The notes below the pieces were generated by a model. It worked only from the letters and a program-made list of their open reading frames with translations, had not been told where the DNA came from and did no database searches. The position numbers and the translations under genes were made by a program. From contig OX387195.1 in assembly GCA_947561395.2 (NCBI GenBank), positions 22,335,126 through 22,399,125 of the forward strand: a stretch of 64,000 nt of DNA, given 5' to 3'. Shown here one piece after another: positions 53,501-59,040 of this stretch (positions are counted from its first letter, which is position 1; each line of letters starts with the position of its first letter). This DNA comes from Buxus sempervirens (taxonomy: Eukaryota > Streptophyta > Magnoliopsida > Buxales > Buxaceae).

Positions 53501-54545
53501 ATCAATATTATCAGCAATTATCTAAAGGAAAATCACACCTTCATAAATCGGTTTAGAAAAGACTTTGGCAAGCATTTCCTGCCTCCACCCTGATATGAAG
53601 GATTTTGACATGCAAAAACTCTGAAAGAGGGTGCGCATTTAAAAGTAAGCCCAAGTTCTGGAATGAAAACCTCAGCTCGATGGTCCAGAATAGCATTCAA
53701 GCCCTGACGTTAGTGAATTTATACAAGCAATTTACTTTTTGTACAATACAATAAGCTCCAGAAGAAATAAACCTAATAGCAAGCAAAGATTTCAACAAAA
53801 CAGGTAAAGAGCAATACTTCTAAAACAGATTGTGGTGCAAGATTAAGTTCATCCAACAAAACCCAACTTCCTTCCTTTAAAGCCTGGAGATAAAACAAGA
53901 AGGAAAAATCAAAATTGAAATTAAAAGTTAACTACATTTTAATAGAAACCCAAAAAAAAAAACGGTTCAACCTGCAGCAGGATTCCATCAGACCAGGCAA
54001 ACTTCATTCCGTCTTCACCTTCAATGGGCAAGTCTGACCCCAGTAAATCCATGATATCAGTCTGAGTGTACAAACAGAACAAAATTGTTAAGATTATAAT
54101 GTTAAACAATGTATGTGTGTGTCCGTCCATTTGTGTCTGTGAGAGAGAGAGAGCGAGGGCATGGAGAAGGAGTAACAGAGATAAGTGAGGAGAAAAGTCA
54201 GTGATGTCTAACCTGCTCAGAAAGGTTAATTCTCACAACCCTATGTCCAGAAAACTTTCCCAGTGCAACAACTAAACTTGTCTTTCCAACACCTGGGCTA
54301 CCCTCAAGTAAGACTGCAAACCATAGCAAAAAGATGATGTTAGAGCACCAATAATTTGGCATTTCACAAATAATAATGATGAGAATTATGGTGATCATTA
54401 TGGAGATTCATGATGATTGCAGAAGAAAGACAAAGCAAATTCACACCAGGCTTTGCAAGCTGCATCGCTCGTAACACTCGAACAGCATTTTTACGGGTGG
54501 TTGGTGCTAAGAATTCAAATCCCTTGGTGTCACAATTGCCATCAC
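7462..54545 (-). CDS. MDN1: Midasin (Rea1/Mdn1), AAA5 to C-terminus; 5' part beyond the window
   Basis: Fifty exons on the minus strand join without a frame break into about 3,728 residues plus a partial first codon, ending in WFELMQRTRD and TAA at 7462-7464. Domain order is AAA5, AAA6, a long helical linker, a D/E-rich region and a MIDAS (VWA) domain, which is unique to midasin. Midasin sits on nucleolar and nucleoplasmic pre-60S particles; its MIDAS domain grips UBL-domain proteins (Ytm1/WDR12, Rsa4/NLE) and ATP hydrolysis pulls them off (family knowledge). Plant midasins are about 5,400 residues, so AAA1-AAA4 must be encoded to the right of this window. No in-frame stop or frameshift was met, so the visible part looks functional. 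Several introns are very long because of transposons (11.1, 6.0, 4.4 and 3.8 kb). Exon borders are given in the sub-entries. Confidence 0.95.
8729..10456 (-). CDS. MDN1: MDN1 exon coding the D/E-rich region
   Basis: A single 1,728-nt exon coding 576 residues. The first two thirds are strongly acidic (EDSGDDIDEDDEDEKLES and many similar runs), as in all midasins, where this flexible tether lets the MIDAS domain reach the AAA ring. The last third returns to conserved sequence: ALEEWKRRVRVSVDLQ, ALWRRYELLTTRLSQELAEQ, LRLVMEPTVASRLQGDYKTG and KRINMKK, the helices before the MIDAS domain. It is the largest exon in view and has no internal stop. Confidence 0.96.
10554..16910 (-). CDS. MDN1: MDN1 linker exons, third block
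   Basis: Exons in coding order: 16829-16910, 16592-16722, 16325-16489, 15882-15957, 15694-15806, 15509-15588, 15292-15405, 15107-15175, 14812-14968, 13534-13697, 13332-13444, 13012-13241, 12530-12787, 12235-12441, 11961-12119, 11655-11879, 11125-11436, 10886-11032 and 10554-10757. Landmarks: SWQKMELDSWPALLDEVQEQ, LWFPLYSVLHHRHSSDIDEN, LYNIFGYYVQFLP, LCRWERPESNLSMETSKRTR, QQPVMVVINRKVAERGI and FGNGLLHEILAMHKG. The block ends with GMGEGAGLNDVSDQINDEDQ, the conserved lead-in to the acidic region. Introns are short (mostly 80-450 bp). The donor after 15509 is GC rather than GT. Confidence 0.92.
13698..14811 (-). other. MDN1 intron with a 50-bp tandem duplication
   Basis: A 1.1-kb intron. Around 13890-13990 a unit of about 50 bp ending in TCCAGCAGACACTCTT occurs twice (13911 and 13961) with (GTAT)n between, a recent slippage duplication. 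A minus-strand frame at 14460-14675 is not an exon, because the neighbouring exons join in phase without it. Confidence 0.6.
15503..15509 (-). promoter_or_regulatory. MDN1: GC-type splice donor in MDN1
   Basis: The exon 15509-15588 ends CAAAG and the intron begins GCATGTG. Only this donor joins in frame (AG+C, giving Ser) to the next exon at 15405, which reads LEEFVQTSSTGEFRKRLELL as expected for midasin. A GT two codons later would shift the frame and hit a stop within about 20 codons. Confidence 0.8.
16911..19339 (-). other. MDN1 intron, 2.4 kb, no element recognised
   Basis: AT-rich intron between the exons reading SINLVQN and PGMIQVSGADQ. I looked for further exons and found none; the flanking exons join in phase. 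A poly(A) tract near 19146-19162 could be a SINE or LINE tail, but nothing recognisable precedes it. Confidence 0.55.
19340..25624 (-). CDS. MDN1: MDN1 linker exons, second block
   Basis: Exons in coding order: 25501-25624, 25170-25324, 21229-21342, 20760-20909, 20444-20620, 20177-20365, 19863-19964, 19538-19765 and 19340-19456. Strings typical of plant midasin: LSSLMNHFIEPVLQELYV, LGFAWIHIGGLRFHLLLN, VRHECDHLIGRSSIREDLEQ, IVFRPDPAKFKKLKCECDDF, ETAACFISRLTNEYAAYTD, MRFPRVRIAKSILKEVNSKW and IFDQFANLWMKMKVQ. All borders are GT-AG. The block is mostly predicted helix. The 3.8-kb intron between 25170 and 21342 contains a Helitron end and an inverted-repeat element. Confidence 0.9.
22050..22330. 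repeat. Low-complexity G/T-rich tract in an MDN1 intron
   Basis: On the plus strand the tract is made of T runs and G runs with an ATT microsatellite near 22127-22143. It is simple-sequence DNA, and the frames across it are not genes. Confidence 0.6.
22897..23414. mobile_element. Worn inverted-repeat (MITE-like) element, about 518 bp
   Basis: The left end TAGGGGTCTAATTCGGTTGG and the reverse complement of the right end, AAGGGGTGTCAATTGGTTTG, are inverted copies. The next 80 bp on both sides are rich in GGTTTGG/CCAAACC, with a matching inverted block near 23255-23400. The termini resemble hAT-type MITE ends. No 8-bp target duplication survives, so the copy is probably old. Confidence 0.5.
23743..24748 (+). 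mobile_element. Non-autonomous Helitron (3' end clear, 5' end tentative)
   Basis: The 3' end at 24718-24748 has the Helitron signature: an imperfect hairpin (CACGGGC, loop AAAT, GCACGTG), a 9-nt spacer and CTAG followed by T. Helitrons insert between A and T and end in CTRR. A candidate 5' end is the TCTCTATAATTAG at 23743, preceded by A. The interior is AT-rich and codes for nothing, with an (AT)n run near 24331-24349. Confidence 0.45.
25625..27139 (-). other. Part of the 11-kb MDN1 intron, no defined element
   Basis: AT-rich intron sequence. A CAACAACAC-rich patch near 26165-26215 could be the tail of an old LINE, but no coding remnant supports it. No exon was seen. Confidence 0.5.
27140..27535 (-). 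mobile_element. 5'-truncated L1 LINE fragment
   Basis: Minus-strand translation gives a piece typical of the C-terminal end of plant L1 ORF2: KRGHIMYDIALHSVVWHIW then LERNRKIFQDG near 27440-27530, followed by a broken tail. The 3' end (ATTCATCCCAAAAAAG at about 27140) matches the ends of the other L1 copies here (ATTCATCAAAAAA). It has several frame breaks. No clear TSD was found. Confidence 0.55.
27536..28116 (-). other. MDN1 intron with a worn GCTCAAG-rich repeat
   Basis: Between 27590 and 28050 there are many AGCTCA/TGAGCT words, left GCAAGCCTCATCTAGTTGGG and right TCAAGCAAGCCGAGCTC. This suggests an old inverted-repeat element, but ends and target duplication cannot be fixed. Confidence 0.3.
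28282..31961 (-). pseudogene. L1 ORF2 polyprotein (endonuclease, RT, zf-RVT), broken
   Basis: Start ATG at 31961 overlaps the ORF1 stop. Residues 1-380 are the APE endonuclease (ILTWNTRGLNAADKRDT, IIMLQESKME, GVYGPNSDS, DFNVIRFPAER, LTSDHIPLLL). The RT follows (GDKAPGPDGYP, YRPISLVCSVYKIIAKLLAN, SRGLRQGDPL, LLFADDILVFC), then SYLGIPLGVNYRRSTIWNPV, and zf-RVT (FPSKVAFFMWTAALDKILT, then CSICKEEEENVSHLLLHC). Breaks: a TGA at about 30813, a single-base shift near 30540, a TAA at 28858 and two or more stops between 28608 and 28495. A 22-bp string occurs twice, 47 bp apart, at 30742 and 30789, next to the first break. No RNase H domain follows. Confidence 0.85.
33399..34149. mobile_element. Composite hAT-like non-autonomous element inside the LINE
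   Basis: An 8-bp duplication, TCTCCAGC, flanks it (33391-33398 and 34150-34157). The ends are inverted: left TAGGGCTAGCAATGAGTCGG, right (reverse complement) TAGGGGTGGCAATTGGTCGA. This fits hAT transposons. Two direct copies of a block of about 190 bp (33399-33600 and 33959-34149, both starting TAGGGCTRGCAATGAGT) flank 360 bp of unrelated AT-rich DNA. The left copy lacks its own right terminus, so the outer ends acted together. The left copy contains an (AT)n run at about 33545-33565. No coding capacity. Confidence 0.8.
34161..35240 (-). pseudogene. L1 ORF1, N-terminal part (interrupted by the hAT insertion)
   Basis: A 359-codon frame starting MTEMTPPAGNVFKFINKIER. It has a DUF4283-like fold typical of plant L1 ORF1: a stretch around GEMRWKRVKEELQRDHG, then GGSWIRIEGIPLHLMGPSTL and RIPRSICLWDGSEVFKL. 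This RNA-binding protein coats the LINE transcript (family knowledge). The frame ends just where the hAT element is inserted. The remainder of ORF1 resumes at 33390 and runs, with breaks, to 31951 (last piece 32571-31951, Ser/Glu/Lys-rich). Confidence 0.75.
35241..35799 (-). repeat. L1 5' region with minisatellite-like repeats
   Basis: Upstream of ORF1 the LINE has repeats built on CTTCTCTGCTTCCGACGAACG (plus-strand reading), clearly repeated near 35656-35725 and more loosely to 35780. This is the expected place for the internal promoter of an L1. The other full-length L1 here has a similar but unrelated array at its 5' end. Confidence 0.55.
35814..36709 (-). other. End of the 11-kb MDN1 intron, no feature seen
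   Basis: AT-rich intron between the LINE target duplication and the exon at 36710. The frame at 36120-36350 has no recognisable relatives, and the flanking exons join in phase without it. Confidence 0.6.
36710..50479 (-). CDS. MDN1: MDN1 linker exons, first block
   Basis: Exons in coding order: 50299-50479, 50145-50210, 44012-44094, 43672-43923, 43098-43233, 38590-38675, 38419-38504, 36890-37031 and 36710-36799. Recognisable strings include MLWVHGGHPFVPSSADMYDK, ALSYNYKLLENVLNF, SLLWLLDAWISVDR, SLVLDLWGKWHSSLW, TPLPYMLLQPTRTVALEHIL and DYSVHRLKLRVASRDLWQ. The exons at 38590-38675 and 38419-38504 are short and were found by the reading-phase gap between their neighbours; with them, phases match exactly. 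This part forms the middle of the swinging linker. Its introns host L1 copies, RTE relics and a foldback element. Confidence 0.88.
37309..38347 (+). mobile_element. 5'-truncated L1 LINE with RNase H
   Basis: Lies in the MDN1 intron between 37032 and 38418, antisense to the gene. Only the ORF2 C-terminal end is left: a zf-RVT tail, then an RNase H of the plant RVT_3 type (VNFDGCSLGNAGLSSIGGV, LVAEGDASIII, HVPREANIVADMLAKHSE) to about 38157. Stops interrupt it at several points. The 3' end (TTCATTATTCATCAA) matches the other L1 copies, though with almost no poly(A). The flanks ACACAGCATCA (37298-37308) and ACACAGAGCATCA (38348-38360) look like a slightly altered target duplication. Confidence 0.7.
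38676..40246 (-). other. MDN1 intron segment with a diverged duplication
   Basis: AT-rich intron left of the next L1 copy. Two diverged copies of a stretch of about 90 bp occur at 38763-38855 and 38903-38990 (shared words GGAGGC, AAGCTT/AAGGCTT, TGAATCTGAAATTT, CTAACCAAT). A CTTTTT run and G-rich patch lie at 39366-39420. No exon was seen. Confidence 0.5.
40247..42471 (+). mobile_element. 5'-truncated L1 LINE with intact-looking RNase H
   Basis: Antisense to MDN1, in the intron 38676-43097. It starts inside the RT region (VALNLSGVLGCRIGVLPISY), continues through SYLGLPLGASPRSTTFWDPV, FLWEGGGERKSHLVEWK and zf-RVT (PKIKAFLWTVLSYRINTADM, CFLCREAGEDIDHIFLNC), and reaches an RNase H at 41770-42224 with its acidic residues in place (NVDGSS, RAEMMAL, EGDLVTI, GIADRLAKHG). 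Only two in-frame stops (41452 and about 41677) break a frame of about 660 codons. Poly(A) runs from 42455 to 42471. No clear target duplication was found. Confidence 0.8.
42674..42928 (-). mobile_element. Short L1 3'-end insertion (255 bp) with 16-bp target duplication
   Basis: GTATCTTTCAGTAAGT occurs at 42658-42673 and 42929-42944. Between them is a T run (the poly(A) tail on the minus strand) followed by sequence matching the 3' end of the full-length L1 at 28131 (shared TACACAAA..GTGTACCAG, AGCTCATAAAAGCTATT-like and ATTAACTCCTGC blocks). It is a severely 5'-truncated copy of the same family. A 12-bp word, CTCAATGGGTAT, is repeated at its 5' junction (42873 and 42921). Confidence 0.85.
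44980..46900 (-). mobile_element. RTE-type LINE relic, split by an insertion at 45594-46413
   Basis: The plus strand of 45183-45420 and of the right edge of the window (63530-63740) are clearly related (CATCCTAT.TATATGTTGCT, TGATCCA, AATTTGAGT.G.ACACGTCAATCAC), and both read as the antisense of plant RTE reverse transcriptase. After the insertion the relic resumes with CATCTGCAAACAGCATATATC and AAGATAGGACCATA, the antisense of the FADD and LHQGS motif area. An 86-bp unit is tandemly duplicated (46466-46551 and 46552-46637). The copy is heavily decayed. Its edges are approximate. Confidence 0.5.
45594..46413. mobile_element. Inverted-repeat element with CTT microsatellites, about 820 bp
   Basis: It begins GTATCGGGCTCAGTATCGG and ends CTCGGTATCAGCCGATAC, so the outer ends are inverted. 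Each terminal region holds extra GTATCGG copies and a CGAGTTAACTCRGCCGATAC block (45623 and 46364). The interior is purine-rich GAAGA sequence (45780-45880) then (CTT)n sequence (45970-46110 and 46205-46250), which yields long but meaningless frames. Only TTAAA is shared by both flanks, so the class is unsure; a Mutator-like or foldback element is plausible. Confidence 0.5.
47651..48178. mobile_element. Foldback element with inverted repeats of about 145 bp
   Basis: The first 145 bp and the reverse complement of the last 145 bp match well (GGGCATTTTGCA at one end, GGGCTTTTTGCA at the other; shared TTTGCATCTATATCCTCTTT and GCATAATTGTT). The flanks are AAAAAATTA (47642-47650) and AAAAAGTTA (48179-48187), a 9-bp duplication with one mismatch, which suggests a Mutator-like origin. 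No coding capacity. Confidence 0.65.
48300..48950 (+). mobile_element. RTE-type LINE relic
   Basis: Translation near 48390-48460 gives LGSIIYEQGDIDEDVTYKIR and AGW, the conserved segment after the RT core of plant RTE elements. The end near 48850-48935 (AGGATCAAGATTCATGTCATTG, split as read, then CAACTAGTTGAGATAAGGCA) is the usual RTE 3' tail. There are many breaks in between. Confidence 0.55.
48951..50144 (-). other. Remainder of the 6-kb MDN1 intron, no feature seen
   Basis: AT-rich sequence up to the exon at 50145. No element ends, exon or RNA gene recognised. Confidence 0.55.
50556..53406 (-). CDS. MDN1: MDN1 exons coding the AAA5 lid, AAA6 and start of the linker
   Basis: Two large exons, 52219-53406 and 50556-52106. 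The first holds the AAA5 C-terminal subdomain (SPWEFNLRDVIRSCQ) and the AAA6 core with Walker A GPSSSGKTS. AAA6 continues across the junction: EWIVLKNANLCNPTV then LDRINSLVESSGS, and HPKFRMFLTVNPKYGEISRAM. The AAA6 Walker B acidic pair is missing (VLKNANL in place of a VLLDE-type motif). From memory, AAA6 of midasin is degenerate in other species too, so this is probably structural rather than damage. The rest is helical linker sequence rich in Trp and Leu. Confidence 0.93.
53539..54545 (-). CDS. MDN1: MDN1 exons coding AAA5 (five exons)
   Basis: Exons in coding order: 54447-54545, 54213-54313, 53972-54061, 53818-53883 and 53539-53703. They read APTTRKNAVRVLRAMQLAKP, then the Walker A loop LLEGSPGVGKTSLV, the DLLGSDLPIEGEDGMKFAWS insert, the Walker B strand VLLDELNLAPQSVLEGLNA, and sensor/arginine-finger parts (FRVFACQNP, GGGRK, LPKSFLNRF). 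All key ATPase residues are present, so AAA5 should be able to bind and hydrolyse ATP. The first exon starts with the last two bases of a codon, so at least one more exon lies upstream. Confidence 0.93.
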
Positions 54546-55609
54546 CTAGAAATAGACACATAAATGGAAGTTAACTAAAAATGCATAAGCTTCAAGAAAA
54601 TCTGGGTCTATCAACCAACTTCAAAGTCTACTTTGGCACCTGCGGAAGGTGATATTAGTTCATGAAAGCTATGTAAGTCAGTGGATGCAATGTGCTATTA
54701 AAAAAAGTTCAAGGAAATAATAAAGAAGTTATATGAAACCTGGAACTCATTATAGAGCACAAACTAATCATTTTAGACTAAGAAATAAGAAATAAATAAC
54801 AAAGTGACAAACCTAATAACACATGTTCAAACTTTAGTTGTCAAAATTATAGACGACATAATTAGTGCTGGTTATATGAGAGGAATACAAAGAATCATGT
54901 TTAAAAAAGGGAAAAATTAAAAATTTATGCTTTTGTGGATGAAAATATTTTGACTATAATACAAATTTTTTATTAATATTATTTTATGTTCCAATAAATT
55001 GCATAAATATACGACATTACTTACCAAAATTGTTTGCAAAACAAATCAATTACGTAGCATTTCGATTGGGTATTTGATTAAGATAGGGTACTTATAATTT
55101 TTTACGAATATTTTGGCAAAGTTAGATTCAAAACATAGATACATTTGAGTTCTCCATTTCATATTTATCTTATGTTCTTTAAAAAAATTTTAATCCACCG
55201 TGTCAACAAACCGGTATGATGTGACACTATGGTATTGCCAAGTCTACTTGGTATCTACCTCAAGCCATATTGAATTTGTCAACCATGCCAGTCTCCCTTC
55301 AGCCAACCTATCATACAAATGTTACCAATCTTATAACATTAAGAAAAAGATGTTCAAGCGTAACCAAAGGACCTAACTGGTTGTAAAATGAAATAAAGCC
55401 CCCATGAACACTATTGTGGCACACTAATGCATGAGATTGTGGTAAATGAGTCTTCCTCCATCTCCAAATTCATGTAACATTTATCACATCCACCAAGCTT
55501 GTTGTCCCACCTGACCATTTTCCCTACTCCAATGGGACTTGACAAGTATTGAATCACACCCCAGGGAAAAAAAATAGGAAGAGGAAAGCTTTCTTATTCT
55601 TCTTGTGGT
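54546..55609 (-). other. Start of the upstream MDN1 intron, no feature seen
   Basis: About 1 kb of AT-rich DNA right of the first visible MDN1 exon. No further MDN1 exon is recognisable here or anywhere to 64000, so this intron is probably longer than 9.4 kb. Confidence 0.5.
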
Positions 55610-55619
55610 GGTTAAACCA

Positions 55620-55900
55620 AGGTTTACCGTTTTGGTGCCGATGAGCTACCCATCGTATGAAACGAAATTTCGCCGCCCACCGAAACGGTGGAAAAATAAA
55701 AGAGGGCAAAAAATGGACAAAAACTAGATTTTTTGGATTTTGGGGAAATTTTGCCGGCACAACGTCCCGTTTCGCTAATGAAAAATGAATAAATTTTCAT
55801 TTCCCTCCCCTGTTTTGCCCTGTTTCACTCGGCACACCTCCCTGTTTCGCCGGCACACGGCCAAAAATCGCCAACGATGCAATTAAAACTGTAAACACTG
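55620..55900. mobile_element. Mutator-like MITE, 281 bp, with 10-bp target duplication
   Basis: GGTTAAACCA occurs at 55610-55619 and 55901-55910. The ends are inverted: left AGGTTTACCGTTTT, right (reverse complement) CAGTGTTTACAGTTTT. The interior has CGTTTTGG/CCGAAACG and GCCGGCA motifs and no coding capacity. The duplication length fits Mutator-like elements. Confidence 0.75.
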
Positions 55901-55978
55901 GGTTAAACCATAATATCGCCATGTATGTCACTGATAGAATTAACGAACATTTTTTTCCACTGCCAATTGCTGATTGAA

Positions 55979-56160
55979 CTGCGACTGAGGCGAACGGTGG
56001 ACGAACGGCGAACGGTGACAACAGCGAACGGTGAACGGCGACTGAGGCGAACGTTTCAAAGGGTGAACGGCATTCCGAATCGCTTCGAAGGGTGAATGGC
56101 AACTGAGGCAAACGGTGGACGAACGGAGTCTGAGGCGAGAGGGATACGGTGAACGGCTTT
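55979..56160 (+). repeat. L1 5'-region tandem repeats
   Basis: Repeats built on GCGACTGAGGCGAACGGTG and variants (GAACGGCGACTGAGGCGAAC, GAATGGCAACTGAGGCAAAC) fill about 180 bp right after the target duplication. Such 5' monomers are where L1 promoters usually lie. They contain many CpG sites. Confidence 0.65.
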
Positions 56161-56343
56161 TGTCGAAGGCGTCTGGCAAAGCACGGTTGGCGACTGTCGA
56201 GTAGGCGTTTCGACAACTGTCGAATAGGCGTTTCAGCGACCGTCATTTTCACGTCTGTCGTCTCAGAAGGTGATGTTTGAGGGGTCTATTGTGTGGATGG
56301 AGTAGTGTGTTGGTGTTGGAGCTTGATGGTTCCTTCGTCATGA

Positions 56344-59040
56344 ATGGAGGATTCTCAAGGAAGAGGGGTAGTTTTCTTGGAGAATCAAGGAGGAGTATTA
56401 GCTATGGAGGAAGGCGCACTTGGCCATTCGGAGCACTTTCCTAGGTCTCGTGAGGGTTTCAAGACGCATTCCCAGGCCATCGTTAGGGGAAGGTCGAGAA
56501 GGACGGTGAGGGATGTTAAGATTAGTAATAAGATCTTCGTCTTCTTCTTTGCAAATATTTCGAATCGCTTGGCCTTGAAAATTTCTGAGAGGAGGAGGTG
56601 GTTTTCGAAGAGTGTTTTGCTAAGCGCTGAAGGGGTGAAGTCGTTTTGTTCAAAATTCCAATGCTTGCGGGCGAGAGAGAAGCTCGGACTGTTGGGAACA
56701 TTTCGTGAAGGTAGCACATCATGTGTTCTGGAACTCAAGGAGAATCCCAGGGGAAAGTTTGTTCAACTACTGATTCTGTCTCGAGCCAGAAGGAGACTTT
56801 AATAGTGTTTCCCAAAGAGAATAATCTTGCAGGTTGGGAATATGTGCTATGGGCTGTGGGTTGTTTCAGTCTCGATCAGGAGTCGAGACCACGAAGTGTA
56901 TTCAGAATTATTGGTTCAAAGGCAATCGCACCAGCTTTTTATCCCAAGATGTGGGGGAGCTGCCAGCAGTTTTTATGAGACAGGATTGTTTCCAAAATGA
57001 TAATCGGTGGAATTTCCCACTGCTGTGTTCTTCTCGGGTGGAAGTGCCTAATTGGGAGATGGTGGTGTTGGAAGTGGGGAAGAAAGAGGGACTCGCATTG
57101 TGTTTTATTCCGATATCGTCTCATGCTTCGGTTGTGTGTCCGGAGAGAGAAGAGGAGGCCGATGTACTGTTGAAGACCCACGTGTATCTGGTGTCCGGAG
57201 TTAAAGTCCAATTCTCCCGGTGGGAGGGTAGTTCAGGTCATGGGGATGACATTGGAAGTGTTGGGGGTACCTGGGTTCTGCTAATGGGGATCCCAGTTCA
57301 TATATGGGCGGAGTCATCTCTTAAGGCGATTGGTGAAGCTTGTGGAGGTATTGGGCAGATGGGTTCTTTTCGCTCCTCAGGGAGGTTTGCAGGAGGTTTT
57401 TCTCTTAAACTCAAGGAGGAAATTCACCTGAAGATTCCTAGATTGATCAATGTGTGGGATGGCGACAAGAAGTTTGGGGTCTTGATACATATTCTCAGCA
57501 GGACGATCCCTTTCCTTTTTGCCGGAGGGGCCAGCAACCATTTATTGTGGGGGTCGAAAGGGTACGGCCAAGAGCTTTAAAGAAGTTGTAGAGAGAGGTC
57601 CTTCAGGGTCGCCTGGGTACAGGGAGATGAGGTGTTCGGACGAAGATTTTCTTTTGAATGAGGGTGTAGGCAACCAATTCAGGGCTGATGGACAATGGAA
57701 TGGGCTCGGTCGTGGGCTTCGTGGGTCTGGGAGCAGGCCATTTGCTGGTGCTACGTCATATGGGTCTGGGATGGGCTTAAGTGAGCAGGGGCCTCAGCCG
57801 ATGGGTATTAGTACGTTGCATGGGTTGTCCAGGATCGGGCGGAATAATGGGCCTTATAATGAGTCTGGCGCTAATAACGGTCGGGCCTCGCCCCGTGGTG
57901 GACCAGGTGTGTTGGGTCCCTATCCAGGTGAGGATCCGCCTCCGCTGCCAGGGGTTTCTGCGGGTAATGGAGATGGTCCCTCCTCCCTGTGGGAGGGGAG
58001 ATGCGACTACGAAGCTCGAAAAGACCAAAATTCTAATCGGGGCTCGTGGCCGACGGAGAATGGTGGTAGTGGAGTTCGAACGGTGTGCGATGAGGTACGT
58101 ATTGATGAGGTCGGAGTGTCTAACGCTTCGAAGGGTCTCACACAGGAGGTCCAGGTCGTAGAGGATTTATCCCTTGCTTCAAGGTCGGCGAAGAGTCTGA
58201 GTCCAAATCAGCAAGAAGATGATCCTGTTCATGAAAAGTGGAAGGCTCAAATCGAGCAGTGGGTGGAGGAGATCATGTTGAAGTTTCTTCACAATTCCTC
58301 AGATAAGGTTTCTGCAAGCGGTGGTGAGCATTGGGTCGTTGCATCGAACTGCGAAAGGATGGAGGAGGGGCGCAATGGAACTAGGGAGGGAGTGCAAACT
58401 GTTGTGGGCGAAGACACTTCACTGTGCTCTTTCCAGACAATCTATGCCAAGAGGCCGAAGATGCAGGACAACAATCCTATTTCATTGGCTTTGGAGAAGG
58501 TCTGCTAGCGTAAATCCTAGGCAAAGGTGGAGATCTCAAGAGGTGATCCAAAGGCTTCCCCCTCGTCGGCCCTTCCCCTTGCTCTTGTTCTCCTTCTTCA
58601 TTCGTACCAAACTCTCCTGTTGATTCTTCTAAGTCTCATGATGGGCCTAACGCAGGTATGTTCCCTATTGGTTCTTCCTTTTGTAATGAACATCTATTTT
58701 CTCCCCTTCCAGATGCTATCTTTACCAGATGCCATAACGACTCGTTTGAATGTGCTGAAATGCCACAAATGTTGAGTGGTGAAAAGCGGAGTTCAAGGGC
58801 TGATCTGGATATTATTAATGGGATATATGTGTGTGTGTGTGTGTGTGGGGGGGGGGGGGTAGAAGGATGGATGGAAGTATGGGGATAAATTCAAATTTAA
58901 TGTGGAATAGAGTTCAGTCCTTTTCAGAGATGGTAATTGAGGAGGTGTTTCCTCGATGTGGGGAGAAAGTGCCAATCGATAGGGCGGTGGAAAAATTTAA
59001 AGAAAAGATTGGGGGAGAGGGAAGGTCTAACGACCCATGA
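56344..59040 (+). pseudogene. L1 ORF1 region (DUF4283-type), with frameshifts
   Basis: Starts MEDSQGRGVVFLENQGGV. It continues in other frames: a DUF4283-like stretch at 57020-57500 (RVEVPNWEMVVLEVGKK, GTWVLLMGIPVHIWAESSL, LKIPRLINVWDGDKK), then a Gly/Ser/Pro-rich tail at 57519-58508, then a last piece (VEKFKEKIGGEGRSNDP) ending in TGA at 59038-59040. At least three frame changes are needed to read it, one of them near a (GT)n(G)n run at 58828-58858. It is the RNA-binding partner of ORF2. Confidence 0.65.
58828..58858 (+). repeat. GT microsatellite followed by a G run in LINE ORF1
   Basis: A (GT)n run passes into about 13 G residues. It lies inside the ORF1 coding region and is a likely site of slippage and frame change. 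Confidence 0.7.

Noticed and set aside
55797-56252. A 151-codon minus-strand frame
   Set aside because: It spans the end of a MITE and the tandem repeats at the LINE 5' end; the repeated HRSPFAV-type product comes from those repeats.
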